Source of the DNA: Trema orientale
Lineage: Eukaryota; Streptophyta; Magnoliopsida; Rosales; Cannabaceae
Reading direction: 5' to 3'
Length of the DNA: 64,000 bases
Assembly (NCBI GenBank): GCA_002914845.1
Contig: JXTC01000018.1
Coordinates: forward strand, 330,995 to 394,994
Both the position numbers and the translations under genes were made by a program. The notes under the pieces were generated by a model, which was not told where the DNA came from, made no database searches, and worked only from the letters and a program-made list of their open reading frames with translations. This document shows positions 11,249-22,394 of the stretch, piece after piece (the first letter of the stretch is position 1; the number at the start of each line of letters is the position of its first letter).

Positions 11249-12754
11249 AAAAAAAAAAGGTTATGAGATAGCAAATGAGACAACTTTTTAGGGCAGCAGA
11301 TCTCAGTCCATAATAAAAGAGGGAGACGGCCTCGTATCCGTAGTAATAAGGAGAAGCAGTGGTTACGATGTTTTGGTATTACATAACACAATCCTTGGCA
11401 ATGGTGTAGTCAAACAAGCTTTCACAAGTTTAATAGCATTATTCCTAGAAGCTGAATGATTATAGCTAGTTATATATCGTATCTATTTCTGATTATTGTA
11501 TCTTCGGCAAAAAGAAAAACCTTCAGGTTCTCTACATGTCTTTCAATTTTGTAGACCACATGTTTCTAAATGGACGAAGTCCATATATATTATTGTGTGA
11601 TAATGCAGGGTGTTTGATCGATCCCCTTGTGGGTTGTCTACAAGCAGACACAAATACAAGGGGCTTATAGAAATATGACCAAATTTTGAGCCCAATTTCA
11701 GTAAATGTCCCTTTGTCAAATGTTATAGCAAAATGTCCGGTATATATACATATATACTAAGTGTAAAATTTTATATACCAAGTATAAAAAATTATATACC
11801 CAGTGTATTTCAGTACAGTAACTAAAATTGGTAGATATACATATCTACCAAGTGTAAAAATATATACCTGGACATTTTGCTATAAAATTTTAAAAGTGGA
11901 CAATTACTTAATCAAATTTAAAATTTTGGTCATCCACCTAAATTTCTCAATACTCTTTGAAGTGCTTACCAGGTCGTTTTTGATCCTATGTAAGTTTCAT
12001 CTATTTCTCCAACTCTGTGATGTCTAATGTTGACAGCTTGAAAATTTTGAGTTTACAATTATAAATAAGAAAAGCACTACTTTACAATTATAAATAGTTG
12101 TATTAGAATTTTTTGAGAAGCACTGAAAAATGAGTTTTAAATGGATTGGTGGATTACTGTTGTATAGTTTATTTTAGACTTCATCGATTATAGGACTAGA
12201 GTCTTGTAATTGGGTTGTTATTGGACATGGCTCTTTAACAGTAGTAACATTTCCAAGTGTGAGCAAACTAGATTTGTGAAGTGCCCTGATATCTATGTCA
12301 AAAGTGCAAACCATATAATTTAGTTTTAAAAGAAACCAGAGTTTTGTGCTTCAATAGTGATTGTGCTCCTTATATTCCAATTTTTTTTTTGTGTGTGTGT
12401 GTTCTGTCAAACTGACTGTTACACATTATATTATTTTTTCAGTATACACCTCCCAAAGGCCAAAGTTTAGATTTAATAGGGATGAGAAAACTTCTGGCTG
12501 TTAGTCTTTTTTCTTGAACTTCGAACTTCTGGTAGAGTTGACCTCTTTTAGAAAGAGATTTTTGGTTTTGGTGGTTGCTGAATGTGAGAACTTGTCCTGA
12601 TTATATAATTTTTTTTTTCCCCTCGGAGTTAATTATTGCACTAACATTGGTTATTGTCCCTATTCCATTATCATTATTAGTGCCAAAATGTTTTTCATTC
12701 ATGGAATAATAAGAGTATTGACTTATAGTCTATATGATGAAACATGAAGACTAG
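11249..12754. other. spacer with one dispersed repeat
   Basis: No gene is seen. The repeat at 11665-11990 is listed separately. A (GT) run lies at about 12390-12401. Confidence 0.4.
11665..11990. repeat. dispersed repeat with inverted ends, copy 1
   Basis: This stretch begins AGAAATATGACCAAATTTTG and ends AAATTTTGGTCATCCACCTAAATTTCTC, so its ends are imperfect inverse complements. The inside repeats TATATACCAAGTGTAAAA. A second copy with the same order of blocks is at about 21735-22010, and a fragment at 24735-24800. The structure is MITE-like, but I find no target duplication. Confidence 0.55.
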
Positions 12755-13065
12755 ATTTCTCTCAAACTCTAAAATTTCTTGTACACGCAGGTTATAACAT
12801 ACAAAATAACAATAATAATAAGTTTTAGGTGCTCTTATATAATAACAAGGTCTATCGCTATCATTTAAACCAGCTTAGTTCAACTAGTGAATTTTTCATA
12901 ACAAAGGAAGTGTTATTTATACGGTATTTAGAATTTAAAATGGTCAAGGATACATATTTGTTTGTATCGTCGTTAAAGATATTTCAGCACTACCGTGGTT
13001 CTAGTCCTTGAACTCGTGTGTCTTTTCCTCCTAGGCTTCTTTTCGTTATGCCGGTAGATCCTGCT
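12755..13065. repeat. duplicated segment, copy 2 (with 8879-9180)
   Basis: Direct copy of the DNA just downstream of the oligopeptide transporter gene, with many substitutions. The transporter coding sequence itself is not present before this copy, so only the flank was duplicated or kept. Confidence 0.7.
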
Positions 13066-13490
13066 CACTTCAAAATTGCCTCTCTAGACACTGTAGTAGC
13101 TTAGGAAAGGCAGAAATTATAAATTGCCTAAAAGTGATCAATTAGCATCATGATAATCAATTTTAGAAACATTAAATTGGCACCTCAATTTCAACGTCCT
13201 TTCATGTTATTTTTTCTTATAACAAATATTTTTAAAAAAAATTTCTAAAAGTTCTCCCCGTTAGGAGAAAGTGTGGTTGCGCTATGCCTACGACAACATT
13301 TTCATATTTACTTAAACCACAAAATTTCTACATAAATTGAGGAATTTATTTGTTATTGTACTTTTTTATTATTTATTTCTGCATGTATCATTTTTGAGAT
13401 ATGTTTTTGTTTCACAATGTTTGGCTTAACAAGTTAATAACTTAATAAATAAAGAAGTAAGAACTAATAAGATTAACAACAAGTTAACAA
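13066..13490. other. spacer, nothing firm
   Basis: AT-rich. Around 13370-13430, TTATTTCTGC, GAGATATG and TTTCACAATG recall the repeat near 1070-1480. No gene. Confidence 0.35.
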
Positions 13491-13500
13491 CTTAATAAGC

Positions 13501-13638
13501 CCACCCAGGCTAGCTCAGTAGTGGGAGGGGTAGGATGAGAAATAGGTATTAGATCAGGAGTTTGACTCTTAGGGTGTATGAGTTATTTTTCTCTCTTTAT
13601 GATAAGCAGAGGTCATTTTAGTTAAGCCTCATTTTTTT
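13501..13638 (+). mobile_element. tRNA-derived SINE, copy 2
   Basis: It shares GGCTAGCTCAGT (A box) with the copy at 11101 and the same 3' end, TTAGTTAAGCCTCA plus T run. The B box region (near 13555-13570) is degenerate. The interior differs from copy 1, so the copies are old or from different subfamilies. Confidence 0.65.
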
Positions 13639-13648
13639 TAAAAAAAAA

Positions 13649-14130
13649 TTTAGAAATAAAAGGAAAGAAAATAAGATTGATAAAATTAATTAAAACTAGG
13701 AAATTGATTGGTAAAATTAAAATAAGTAAATAACTAATATTGAGAGTTGAAAGTTGAGATTTGAATATTGAAAGGGAATTGGAATTTGGAAATGACAATT
13801 TTTCTCGGAAAATACTAAGCACTTAAGAGATCTTTTTGGAATTAGAGAAGATAATCAGAATTTAGAAATAGAGAGTCAACTTAATAAATTTAGAAATAAA
13901 AGGAAAGAAAATAATTAAGAAATAATAAGACTGATAAAATTAATTAAAACTAGGAAATTGATTATTAAAATAAAAATAAGTAAATAACTAATATTGAGAG
14001 TTGAAAGTTGAGATTTGAATATTAAAAGGGAATTGGAATTTGGAAAAGACAATTTTTTTTTTGGGAAAATACTAAGCACTTATGAGATTTTTTTGGAATT
14101 AGAGAAGATAATTAGAATTTAGAAATAGAG
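13649..14130. repeat. two-copy tandem duplication, about 240 bp
   Basis: Copy 1 is about 13649-13874 and copy 2 about 13889-14130. Both run from TTAGAAATAAAAGGAAAGAA through GAGAGTTGAAAGTTGAGATT to AATTTAGAAATAGAG, about 90 percent alike by eye. It starts just after the A tract following SINE copy 2. No coding sense. Confidence 0.8.
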
Positions 14131-14861
14131 ATTACGTTTTTATTTAATTTTTTTGTGTTTTAAAAAATAAAATAAATAAAATAAAATAGGGGGCAATTGC
14201 CAGCCAGCCCCCAATAGTTGATTGTTGTTGGCCTTTCAAGGTCTCAAATGGTCATATGAGCTTGGCCTTTCAAGGCCCAAGGCACACGGCTTAGCCCGAT
14301 CCTACCCTTAGGGTCGGGCTGATACTGGGCCATAATACTTTGGGCTAGGTCTGGCTGCCTGTGGGCCATTAACCGGGCCATAGGCCTGTCCATTTAGCCT
14401 GACCTATTTTGTCTTTATTCTTATAACAGACGAAGCTTGTTCACCGAATGGTGCTCCCCTATTACGATTTTCTACGTCAGATATGATATTATTCTTTACT
14501 TGGGGGTTCATTTGGAAACCTACTACTATGATATCAAAAGAGGTCTCATCTCCAAATTTTCACACAATCGTAGTCCTAGTACTATTGTTTATCCGCCATT
14601 TTTTCTGCCTTATATGAATGCATTTTGAGTATTGTGTTTTGACTGTATAGTTTTTTTTATCTAAAGAATATATTTGTAAAAATTTCCTTGCATTTGGCCA
14701 AATACTATGTTTCTTTTGTCAGTTGCATGAAAAATTGTTAGAATTGTCTAATTTCATATGGCAGAGAATAGAGCCTATCACTAAAGGTTGTGAACTTGTG
14801 AACACAACAAAAATCTTTTGTTTTTTATTTTCCCTTTTTGATTACTAGTTATTTTTTCTTT
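14131..14861. other. spacer with GGCC-rich stretch
   Basis: Between about 14190 and 14400 there are several GGGCC and GGCCTTTCAAGG words (GGCCTTTCAAGG occurs twice, near 14230 and 14262), likely a decayed mobile element. An open frame at 14437-14628 is not recognised and is not called. Confidence 0.4.
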
Positions 14862-14991
14862 CATTCCCTTGAGACGATTCTTTCTTTTCTTTTTAACTAA
14901 AGTTTGCGTAGTAGGCTTCTTGTTTTGATGCAAGCCCAGATGGTGGGTCTAGTTTAAGCTTAGATTCCAAATAATTGTTGTACTTTTTTGT
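14862..14991. repeat. 556-bp tandem repeat, truncated left unit
   Basis: This matches the last part of the units at 22.4-23.9 kb: GAGACGATTCTTTCTTTTCT, GTAGGCTTCTTGTTTTGATG, CAAGCCCAGATGGTGGGTCT. It is cut at 14991 by the hAT-type insertion and resumes at 22387. Confidence 0.8.
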
Positions 14992-15748
14992 TAGGGGTGA
15001 TCATCGATCAGTTCTGGTCGGTGTTTGGGCACCGTCCAAACTGACTGACCAGTTTTTAGTTTGCTAAAGGAGACACTACTAAAAACTGACCGACTAATAT
15101 GAGTGCACGAGAAAACCAACCGAAATTATCAGTTTAAATCAACAAAAACTGAAACTCAAGGTCCTCGAATCAACAACCCACCACTCCACGTATCTCAATA
15201 TTGATCTTAAATCAAAACAAATGCAAAGTACAAACAAATAATTGTTTGTCAAAAGCAATCTATAAATCCACAAGAAGAAAGAGAGAGATTTAAAACTATA
15301 TATAGACCTCAAAATACAAAGCTTGAATCAATAACTCTATTGCGGAAATAAACCACGAAAGAAAAGGTAGCTAGAGATTAAATACAAATATCATGGTTGT
15401 CAATTGAGAAAGAAATAGCATGGTTGTCAGCTGAAAGAGACTCAACGAGCACTACTAAAAGAAGTCCCTACCACGGCGCCGGTACGGACGCGCCGTGGTA
15501 GGCGTGGGATGTACCACGGCGCCTAGTACGCGCCGTGTAACCAAATCAAGTATCACAACGCCTGTAAGGCGCCGTGGTATATTCACCTTTTAACGGCATC
15601 CTATGAGCGCCTTTAAAGAAGGATATCATGGCGCCTATGAGGCGCCGTGATAGAGAGTTTACTCGGCTCTTTTAAGGCGCCGAGATATGGCCTTTTATAT
15701 AAGGGCCTTATAAAATGTCCTAGAGAGCACAAACGCTCTCTCTGTGCC

Positions 15749-16074
15749 CATGGTTTGCCCAGCTGCGCCCCCAACATCCTTAGCACCATTGTTTCAGGCA
15801 AAGAAGGTATTTTTAAGCTTTGAAACTCTATTTTGCCACTAATATTAGAATAACCATTGTTTTTACTATGATTTTGAACTATGATTTGTGTTTTAGGTTA
15901 AATTTCATAGAGTATAAATTTAGTGTGAGAGGCCAAACTTGAGGTAAGAACCCAAGTATTCTCACCATAGATGGTGAAATCCTGCTCAGCGGTCTCAAGC
16001 TCGCGAAATCTGTGCACGCAAACCCGAATGACCATCTCAACGACCAGCTCATACTTGGCTTTGGATTTGGTATA
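15749..16074 (+). pseudogene. unrecognised exon-like pieces inside the CACTA element
   Basis: ATG at 15749 opens MVCPAAPPTSLAPLFQAKK and meets a GTATTT donor. At 15949-16074 a second open stretch reads NPSILTIDGEILLSGLKLAK and ends GFGFG before GTATAT. The composition looks protein-like and unlike the AT-rich surroundings, but I recognise neither piece. They may be a captured gene fragment from another locus. No clear acceptor lies before the second piece. Confidence 0.3.
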
Positions 16075-16635
16075 TTCTCTATGTTTCTTCTTTTACTCAT
16101 CTAATTCTTGTTTGATTTGGGAAATTCACTTTTGGGAATACTGGCATTTATATTTTGATTTAGAAATTGGAATTTAGGGATTTATACTTGAAATTGTTAA
16201 TTGGGCTTTAAGAATTTATACTTTTTTTAGGGCATTCAGATAATTTTTTCCCCTAGCACTGCTACTAATGATCTAGAATTTATTAGTAAGTCGATGTTTA
16301 TATGATTTTTTTTATTAGAGAAAGTTAGTACAGAGATAAGTATAAAAAAAAAAAAAACCAAAATAAAAAAAAATTGATGCCGAGTCGAAACTTGAAGAAA
16401 TCACCTGAAATCTTTACGAAAAAGTTATTCACACATTGAAGAACATGATTTTAGATTGAGCACATGTCTCAAAAGATCCATATTTTGCAGTCCATTGTAT
16501 TAGTCTTAAGGTATATGTATATGTATATATGTATAGGTGTATATGAGTGTATTACCAGAATTGATTAGTGGGATATGACCCAAATATTATTTCGGTCAAA
16601 AAGTCCACAAGCTTTTCCTCTTCTTCTTCTCCAGA

Positions 16636-17892
16636 ATGTCGAAACCAATAACCTCATCAAAACCAGAGCTCGATTCCTCTGCTCGCGATCCCCCAGAGTT
16701 CAATCCCACTGAGCCATCGGCACCAGTGTTGTACCCGATCAAAACCCTCAAAGAGCTCGACTCAAAGTCCTACTTTGACTCCTTTCACTACCCTTTTAAC
16801 AAATCTTCGGTCCCTCTTCAGGCCGGAACGACGTCGTCGCTTGATAGAAATCAAGAGAACAGGATATCTGACTTGAATAGAAAATATGAAATTGTAAAGT
16901 TAGTGATTTCCACTAGTACAGTTCAGAAAATATGGTTGTGTTTTAATAGAATTTGCGCCCTGCTTTGGATATGCTTTTAAGCACATCATATGATGTTTTG
17001 GCTCTCTTTTTTCTCTTTTCTTGTAGTTTATGTTTGCTTGTAGTTTAATACTATGTTGCGTTTATGCTAGTAGCGGATTATGACATATTTTGGTGTGAGC
17101 ACATCTCACATGTATGATTGAAGAAATTTGTATATCTCGCCAATGAAATCCAAGGTACTGGGGACTTTCATTGTCGAATGGGATGCAGGGAGAGCTATTG
17201 CCGATAAGTTGCTTGCAACAGAAGAGTCATCTAAAATGTGTGTTGAACGCTTGACAGAGCTTGCTGTCGCTTTGGGCTTTGATGGATTGCTGGTAATAAA
17301 ATTTATGTCACAAAACCTGTGTGGTTTTCTGTTAATCTTTTTCCCAGTTGATGTCTGCAACACTGCACTATTTTTCCCTAGCTTCAAATGTGAAGTACAT
17401 CTTAAATGCTTCTTCATCATCATCATTTATTATTATTGTTGTTGTTATTTTATTTAATAAAAAAAAAGGGACCTTCGAATGAATATTTCATTGCTATTTT
17501 GGTTTGGCAATCCAATCTATTGTGCTCCTATTTTATTGTGAAGAAACTGTTATTTGCAGCTTAATATGGAGGTTTCGCTGAACATCAGCCAAATTCCTAT
17601 TCTGAAAACATTTGTCAGCCATTTAACCCAGACAATGCATTCGGCAATCCCAGGCTCTTTAGTTATATGGTGAGAATAAAGTTATACATGTTAAGTTTTA
17701 TGTTTTAGAGTACCAACTAAAGTCTGTATAGTATATAGAATTGACCATGATTGACTATGTAGGTATGACATTGTCACCATCGACGGTTCTCTTAGCTATC
17801 AAAATGAACTGAATGATAAAAATGATATTCTTGTTCGGGAGTCTAAAGCACAAGAAGCCGAGGAAGGATTGGCATCAATGGCCTCTAATTAA
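16636..17892 (+). pseudogene. truncated endo-beta-N-acetylglucosaminidase (GH85) captured in CACTA
   Basis: The first piece (16636-16818) encodes an ENGase-like N-terminus, with YPIKTLKELDSKSYFDSFHY and PFNKSSVPL. The second (about 17143-17292) gives KVLGTFIVEWDAGRAIADKL...LGFDGLL. It joins at a GT-AG intron to 17560-17669 (LNMEVSLNISQIPILKTFVS...HLTQTMHS), then to 17763-17892 (YDIVTIDGSLSYQNELNDKN, then an unrelated tail and TAA). ENGase removes N-glycans by cutting the chitobiose core in the cytosol. The Asn-x-Glu catalytic pair of GH85 survives as NME after the splice. A large block between piece 1 and 2 (the substrate-binding region with VCHDM-like sequence) is missing, and everything after the NDKN segment is absent. 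The gene is too incomplete to be active, but introns and splice sites persist, so capture was from DNA. Possible transcripts are unknown. Confidence 0.78.
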
Positions 17893-18987
17893 AGCTCAGA
17901 AGGTTATTGCTCCATTTGACTTTTATGTTATGTCTTGATCATATCTTATATGAGCATAGTTTATTTAGCTCTAGTTTCTTTGTAGTTAAGAATTGGCCGT
18001 GTGTGCAATAATATCGTTGAAGCCAATCATCTATATTGATTCTTAACGTTATTTTGTATTATTCATTTTAAGTAATATTTTTTAGTATTTGATATCTTTT
18101 TGACATTCAAAAAAGAATATTTGTCTTCATTCAAAAAAAAAAAAAAAGAATATTTGTCTTATTGTACAGGGTGCCATTGCTCTATGATACTTGGAACTAA
18201 TGAAGCTTAGAGAAAAATATAGACTAAATAGTTATATATGGGAGCATCATACACATACATATATATAAGTATATGTGTATATATGTATATTTATTGTGCT
18301 TGCCATTTGCTTGGTGCCCTGTAAAATTTGGATGAGAATCAAATAGCTATTTTCATTTTAGAGAACCTTTTTTCTTTTGAGATTCCTTTTCATCATAAAG
18401 CTTTTATGGTTATTTCAGTATTTTGCAATTTTTTACTTTCATTCTTAGATTGTTTCTTTCATTTTCAGAATCGGTTGCACACTGTGGTAAATACAGAAGG
18501 TTTCTCCTAGTGTCGTTGTCTCTCAATCCCTTAGCTTGTGTAAGTTGGTTACCGTATATGCCCCTATAAAAATTGCTTAGTTTTATCTTGTCTGATATTA
18601 AAACATTACCCAGTCTGTGTTTGATCAAGTGGACATACTTTTATTTGATATATTTTCATTTTAATTTATTTACTGATGTTGCTCGTAAAGAACTTATGGT
18701 ATATATTTGTTAAATTACAATATCTTATCATATGTTGATATTATGTTTATAATCTTGGACATAAAAACTGAGAACCTGATTGAGTAAAGCAGTCTAGTTT
18801 ATGATCTTTTAAACCAAAAACAGACTAGTTACAGGGACCCAAGTTAAGTCTTGTTAAGTGATTTGGTTTCTTGATTTTTTTTCGTTTTGTAACTTACTCT
18901 GGATATCATCCAAATATAGCTAACGACTTTATTACTAGATTTAAGTAAGGGCTAAAGTTGTGATTTTGTTGCTGTCGTCTCTTGCAG

Positions 18988-19077
18988 GAAGTAGAGCTTC
19001 CAAGTCAGGTGTGTCTTCATGCGCAGAGAGTAGCTTTGAAGATGTTGGTGTGGTACCTAAAGGTGTCATCTGGTCGT
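18988..19077 (+). pseudogene. unrecognised exon-like piece near the right end of the CACTA
   Basis: After TCTCTTGCAG a short open stretch follows. One frame reads SRASKSGVSSCAESSFEDVG and another EVELPSQVCLHAQRVALKML. The acceptor and change in composition suggest a captured exon. I cannot assign a source gene. Low certainty. Confidence 0.25.
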
Positions 19078-19832
19078 AGTTTATTTTAGTGATTGAATTT
19101 TTTTTTTCCTCAAGACTATATCAAAATTCGTTTGCATTATTTCTTTTAGGAGCTTTTTAGACAAAATTGAATTACAATTCGTCGCGTAATTTCTTTTCAT
19201 CTCACATTGAATTGTATTACTTTTCTTAGTTTGTCTTCTCTTATTTTTCTCCTAATGTGTGTTTCTCCTGATGTATGTTAATTCTTCTACACGTCTATGT
19301 TCTTGGTTTTTATGTACTTGATATTCAATTGTTACTAGTACTACTGCTATTTTCGATTCAGATAAAAGGACAAAGATGAAATTTATATCTCCACTTTAAA
19401 GCTTAATTTTATATTTTACTTTTGTAATATTTAAAATTTAACTAGAAATGACCTTAAAAAAAAATAGAAATACCCCTAAAATTTTTAAAAAATAATTAAA
19501 ATTATGGTGCATATATAAAGGCACTCAAACAGCGCCTTGGTAGGTCACCTTCTTATACGAGGGATACTAAGGCGCTTGTAAAGTGCCTTCGTAGACTTAC
19601 CAAGGCACTTTTAAGGCACCTTGAAATCCTCGAGATACTAAGGCGCCTTAAAAGCGCCTTGGTAGGTCTACCAAGGCGCTTTAAAAGCGCCTTGGTATCT
19701 AGGACCTACCACGGCACTTGGATACAAGGCGTTTTTGTAGGCGCCGTAGTAGGTCTTTCAAGGCGCTTTTGAAGCGCCTTGAAAAGCCATTTTTCGTGTA
19801 GTGAGGAGAAGAACACACAGGTCAAATGATTA

Positions 19833-19925
19833 ATAGGGGTACTTTTTGAGGTTGATGACACTACCAATAGAAAAGGAGTGATATGAGTACTTTTTGAGGT
19901 TGACGATGCTGTTAATAGAAAAACG
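19833..19925. repeat. short tandem duplication in the hAT element
   Basis: The words GAGTACTTTTTGAGGTTGA and TAATAGAAAA recur with a period near 55 bp: GGGTACTTTTTGAGGTTGATGA, then GAGTACTTTTTGAGGTTGACGA. Two copies only. Confidence 0.5.
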
Positions 19926-20194
19926 AGTTATGAAGAGATTTTTATTATTTAACTTAGGGTTTTTTGTATTAGGCACAAGGCCCGCGCAGGAAGTGAAAGT
20001 GGATTATATAAAGTGAAAATTAGGTGTATTTTTAGGAGTTTTGGACACTTATACTTATTTTTCAAAAAATATTACCAAATTTACGATCTTTCAAAAATAA
20101 TAAAAATTCCATACGACTTTTTTATGGCATTTTTCTAAATACTTTGGAAGCTAAAAAATGCGGTGGCATTTTAGTAAATAAGTCATCTTTTTTT

Positions 20195-20740
20195 TTTTAA
20201 AGGAAACCACAAAGATTTCCTGGAAACCAATTTGGTTTAATTTGGTTTCCTATCAGCGGAATGTTTTGTAAGGAAGTAAATCACAGGAAACCATAAAGGT
20301 TTCCTATAAACTAGTTTGGTTTCCTTTAGCCGAATATCCTGTACATAAGTAAATCACGAGAAAGTACAAAGGTTTCCTGGAAACCAGTTTAGTTTTCTTT
20401 AGCTGAATGTCCTATACGTAAGTAAAGCACATGAAACCACGAACATTTCCGGGAAACTATTATGGTTTTTTTTTTTGCAAAATGTCCTATAGCTAAATAA
20501 ATCACAGAAAACCACAAAGGTTTCCTAGAAACCATTTGGTTTTCTTTTAGCAGAATTCTCTATATGTAAGGTTTTCTTTCAGTAGAATACCCTCTATATA
20601 AGTTAATCATAGGAAATCACAAAGAGTTTCAGAAAACCAGTTTGCTTTCTATATAATAATGGAATGTCTTATAGCTAACTAAATCACTGAAAACCACAAA
20701 AGTTTCCTAGAAATTAGTTTGATTTCTTGAATATTTACCT
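20195..20740. repeat. 73-bp minisatellite with internal hairpins
   Basis: About seven degenerate units run here. AAATCAC or AAAGCAC recurs at 20278, 20351, 20424 and 20499, a period of 73-75 bp; later units are more decayed. Each unit has GGAAACCACAAAGGTTTCC followed by GGAAACC...GGTTTCC, so single strands could fold into two small hairpins per unit. It lies in the right part of the hAT element and is noncoding. Confidence 0.75.
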
Positions 20741-21734
20741 CCAACAAACCAAGAAACCAGCTCTTATTTTTCAGACCAATTCCAATTTACACAAACTTAA
20801 AACAAGGGGGTTCTTTTCTTTTTTATCCAATTTCGGACAAATTAGTTTCAGAAACATAGTCATTCATCACTCAATCAAGAATTGCTCGCTTAAGAATTGA
20901 ATCACCTATTTATTAATTAAAGAAACGAAAAAAAAAAACCATGGTTGCATCTATCTTCAAAAGAAGTTATAAACAATTTCTTTTTCCAGAAAATTAGAGC
21001 TTTATGCAAGAAGTTAGAACACCCATTAAAAAAGAAAAAAAGCAGAAAAATCCAAAATAAACATATCAATAGGATAAAGACCCCGAGGCCTCCAATCCCA
21101 TGAGCCAACTTTGCAATTCTTTGAACGAGTGCGTCGACGAGGCACCGGAGTGAAGAATGCATACGCCATGGAAGGAGTGCTATCAAACATCAATTGAGCT
21201 TATAGAGAAACTAGAGTTTTCAAAGATAGTCCTTTCATTGAAGGACCTAAAAGAGTGGTTTTGGAAGTCACTTGAAGGAAAGAAAATATGATTAAGATTA
21301 AGGAATGTTATTTTTTCTGAAAAGGTAGTATAAAAAAAAATCTATTAGGCCAGATCGTATTTCTGGAATTTTTTTTTAAAAAGTCGTACTCCATGTCATT
21401 TTTCCTATTTTTAGGGGGAAAAAAATAGAAAAATACGGTGGATTTTGATTTTTGTAGATCCGGTACGGTTTTTATTAGAAAAATATCATTTTTAAAAAAT
21501 ATTTAAAAAATACCATTATTTAAAATAGTAACCAGTAACCAGTAATCAGTTTTCAGAAATTGGTAACTAGTAACCAAAAATATTTATAACTCATATATAA
21601 TTGGTAACTGGTTAAAATGGTATTTTTCTAGAACCCTTTTAAAAAGTGATATTTTTCTAACAAAATCCGTACAGGAATTAGAAAAAAAAAACTGATCTCC
21701 GTATTTTTTTAGTTCTTTTTGGTTTTAGGGTCTT

Positions 21735-22010
21735 ATAGAAAAATGACTAAATTTTGGGTCTATTTTAAGTAAATGTTTATTGTTCAAATGTTACAGCAAA
21801 ATGATCGGTATATTAACATATATACCATGTGTTAAATGTTATGTACCCAATATAAAAATTTATATACTTAGTACATAAACTAAAACTGGTATATAAGTAT
21901 ATATACCAAGTATAAAAATATATGAACCTAGTCATTTAGCTATAAAAAGAGAAAAATTGACATTTACTAAAATCAAATTTAAAAAGTGGACATCCATCGA
22001 AATTTCTCTT
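21735..22010. repeat. dispersed repeat with inverted ends, copy 2
   Basis: Same block order as 11665-11990: TGACTAAATTTTGGG, AAATGTT, TATATACC words, then AAATTTAAAAAGTGGACATCCATCGAAATTTCTC. It lies inside the hAT-type element. Confidence 0.55.
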
Positions 22011-22394
22011 AGTTTTATAGGTAAAAGTATTAGAAATCTTATATAAATCAAACTTTTGGGCTTTGGGAATTCAAAAAGGAAGGCCCGAAATGGAGCTAGA
22101 GGCAATTTTAAAGAAAAGTCCAAACTATTACCATTTTAGTTTTAGGAATTAAATGTTAACTAATAATCTAATAGTAAGTGTGTGTATATATATACATATA
22201 TTATTTTTGAAAATAAATAGCTTTAATATTTTCGATTTAATCAGTTATTTTTCGGTCAGTGTAGACAAAGAACGTAAACCGAATAAATAACCTTTGATTT
22301 TTAATTTTTCGTTTTTTTTTTTTTCAGTTTTTTCGATTACGGTTTGGTTGGTTTTTTCTATTTGTCGATTTTTTTGCTCAACCCTATTTTTTGT

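Larger units (their letters stand above)
15450..19803. mobile_element. CACTA (En/Spm-type) element carrying host gene fragments
   Basis: The left end starts CACTACTAAAAGAAG and the right end is the inverse complement of CACTACACGAAAAAT. Both subterminal zones are GC-rich and full of short repeats of GGCGCC, GCGCCTTGGTA and TACCACGGCGCC in both orientations (about 15475-15690 and 19530-19790), the usual CACTA transposase-binding architecture. AG precedes the left end and follows the right end, a 2-bp target match; a 3-bp duplication would be imperfect (GAG/AGG). No TNPA or TNPD-like gene is visible in 4354 bp. The interior instead holds ENGase exons (16636-17892) and other exon-like pieces, so it is a non-autonomous, gene-carrying CACTA. 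Confidence 0.8.
14992..22386. mobile_element. hAT-type element, 7.4 kb with nested CACTA
   Basis: The ends are TAGGGGTGATCA (14992) and TGCTCAACCCTA (inverse complement TAGGGTTGAGCA, ending 22386). It is flanked by TTTTTTGT at 14984-14991 and 22387-22394, an 8-bp duplication. The flank is T-rich, but two undisturbed copies of the same site (near 22946 and 23503, ACTTTTTTTGTAGTATTT and ACTTTTTTGTGGTATTT) act as empty-site controls. Without the CACTA insertion (15450-19803) it would be about 3.04 kb. No transposase is seen, so it is non-autonomous. It also contains a 73-bp minisatellite and a second copy of the 11665 repeat. Confidence 0.72.

Noticed and set aside
20195..20740. Regular repeats as a CRISPR array
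   Set aside because: Units are degenerate with no unique spacers, and the DNA is plant nuclear.
20917..21186. Minus-strand open frame of 89 codons in the hAT element
   Set aside because: Hydrophobic, low-complexity and not like any hAT transposase.
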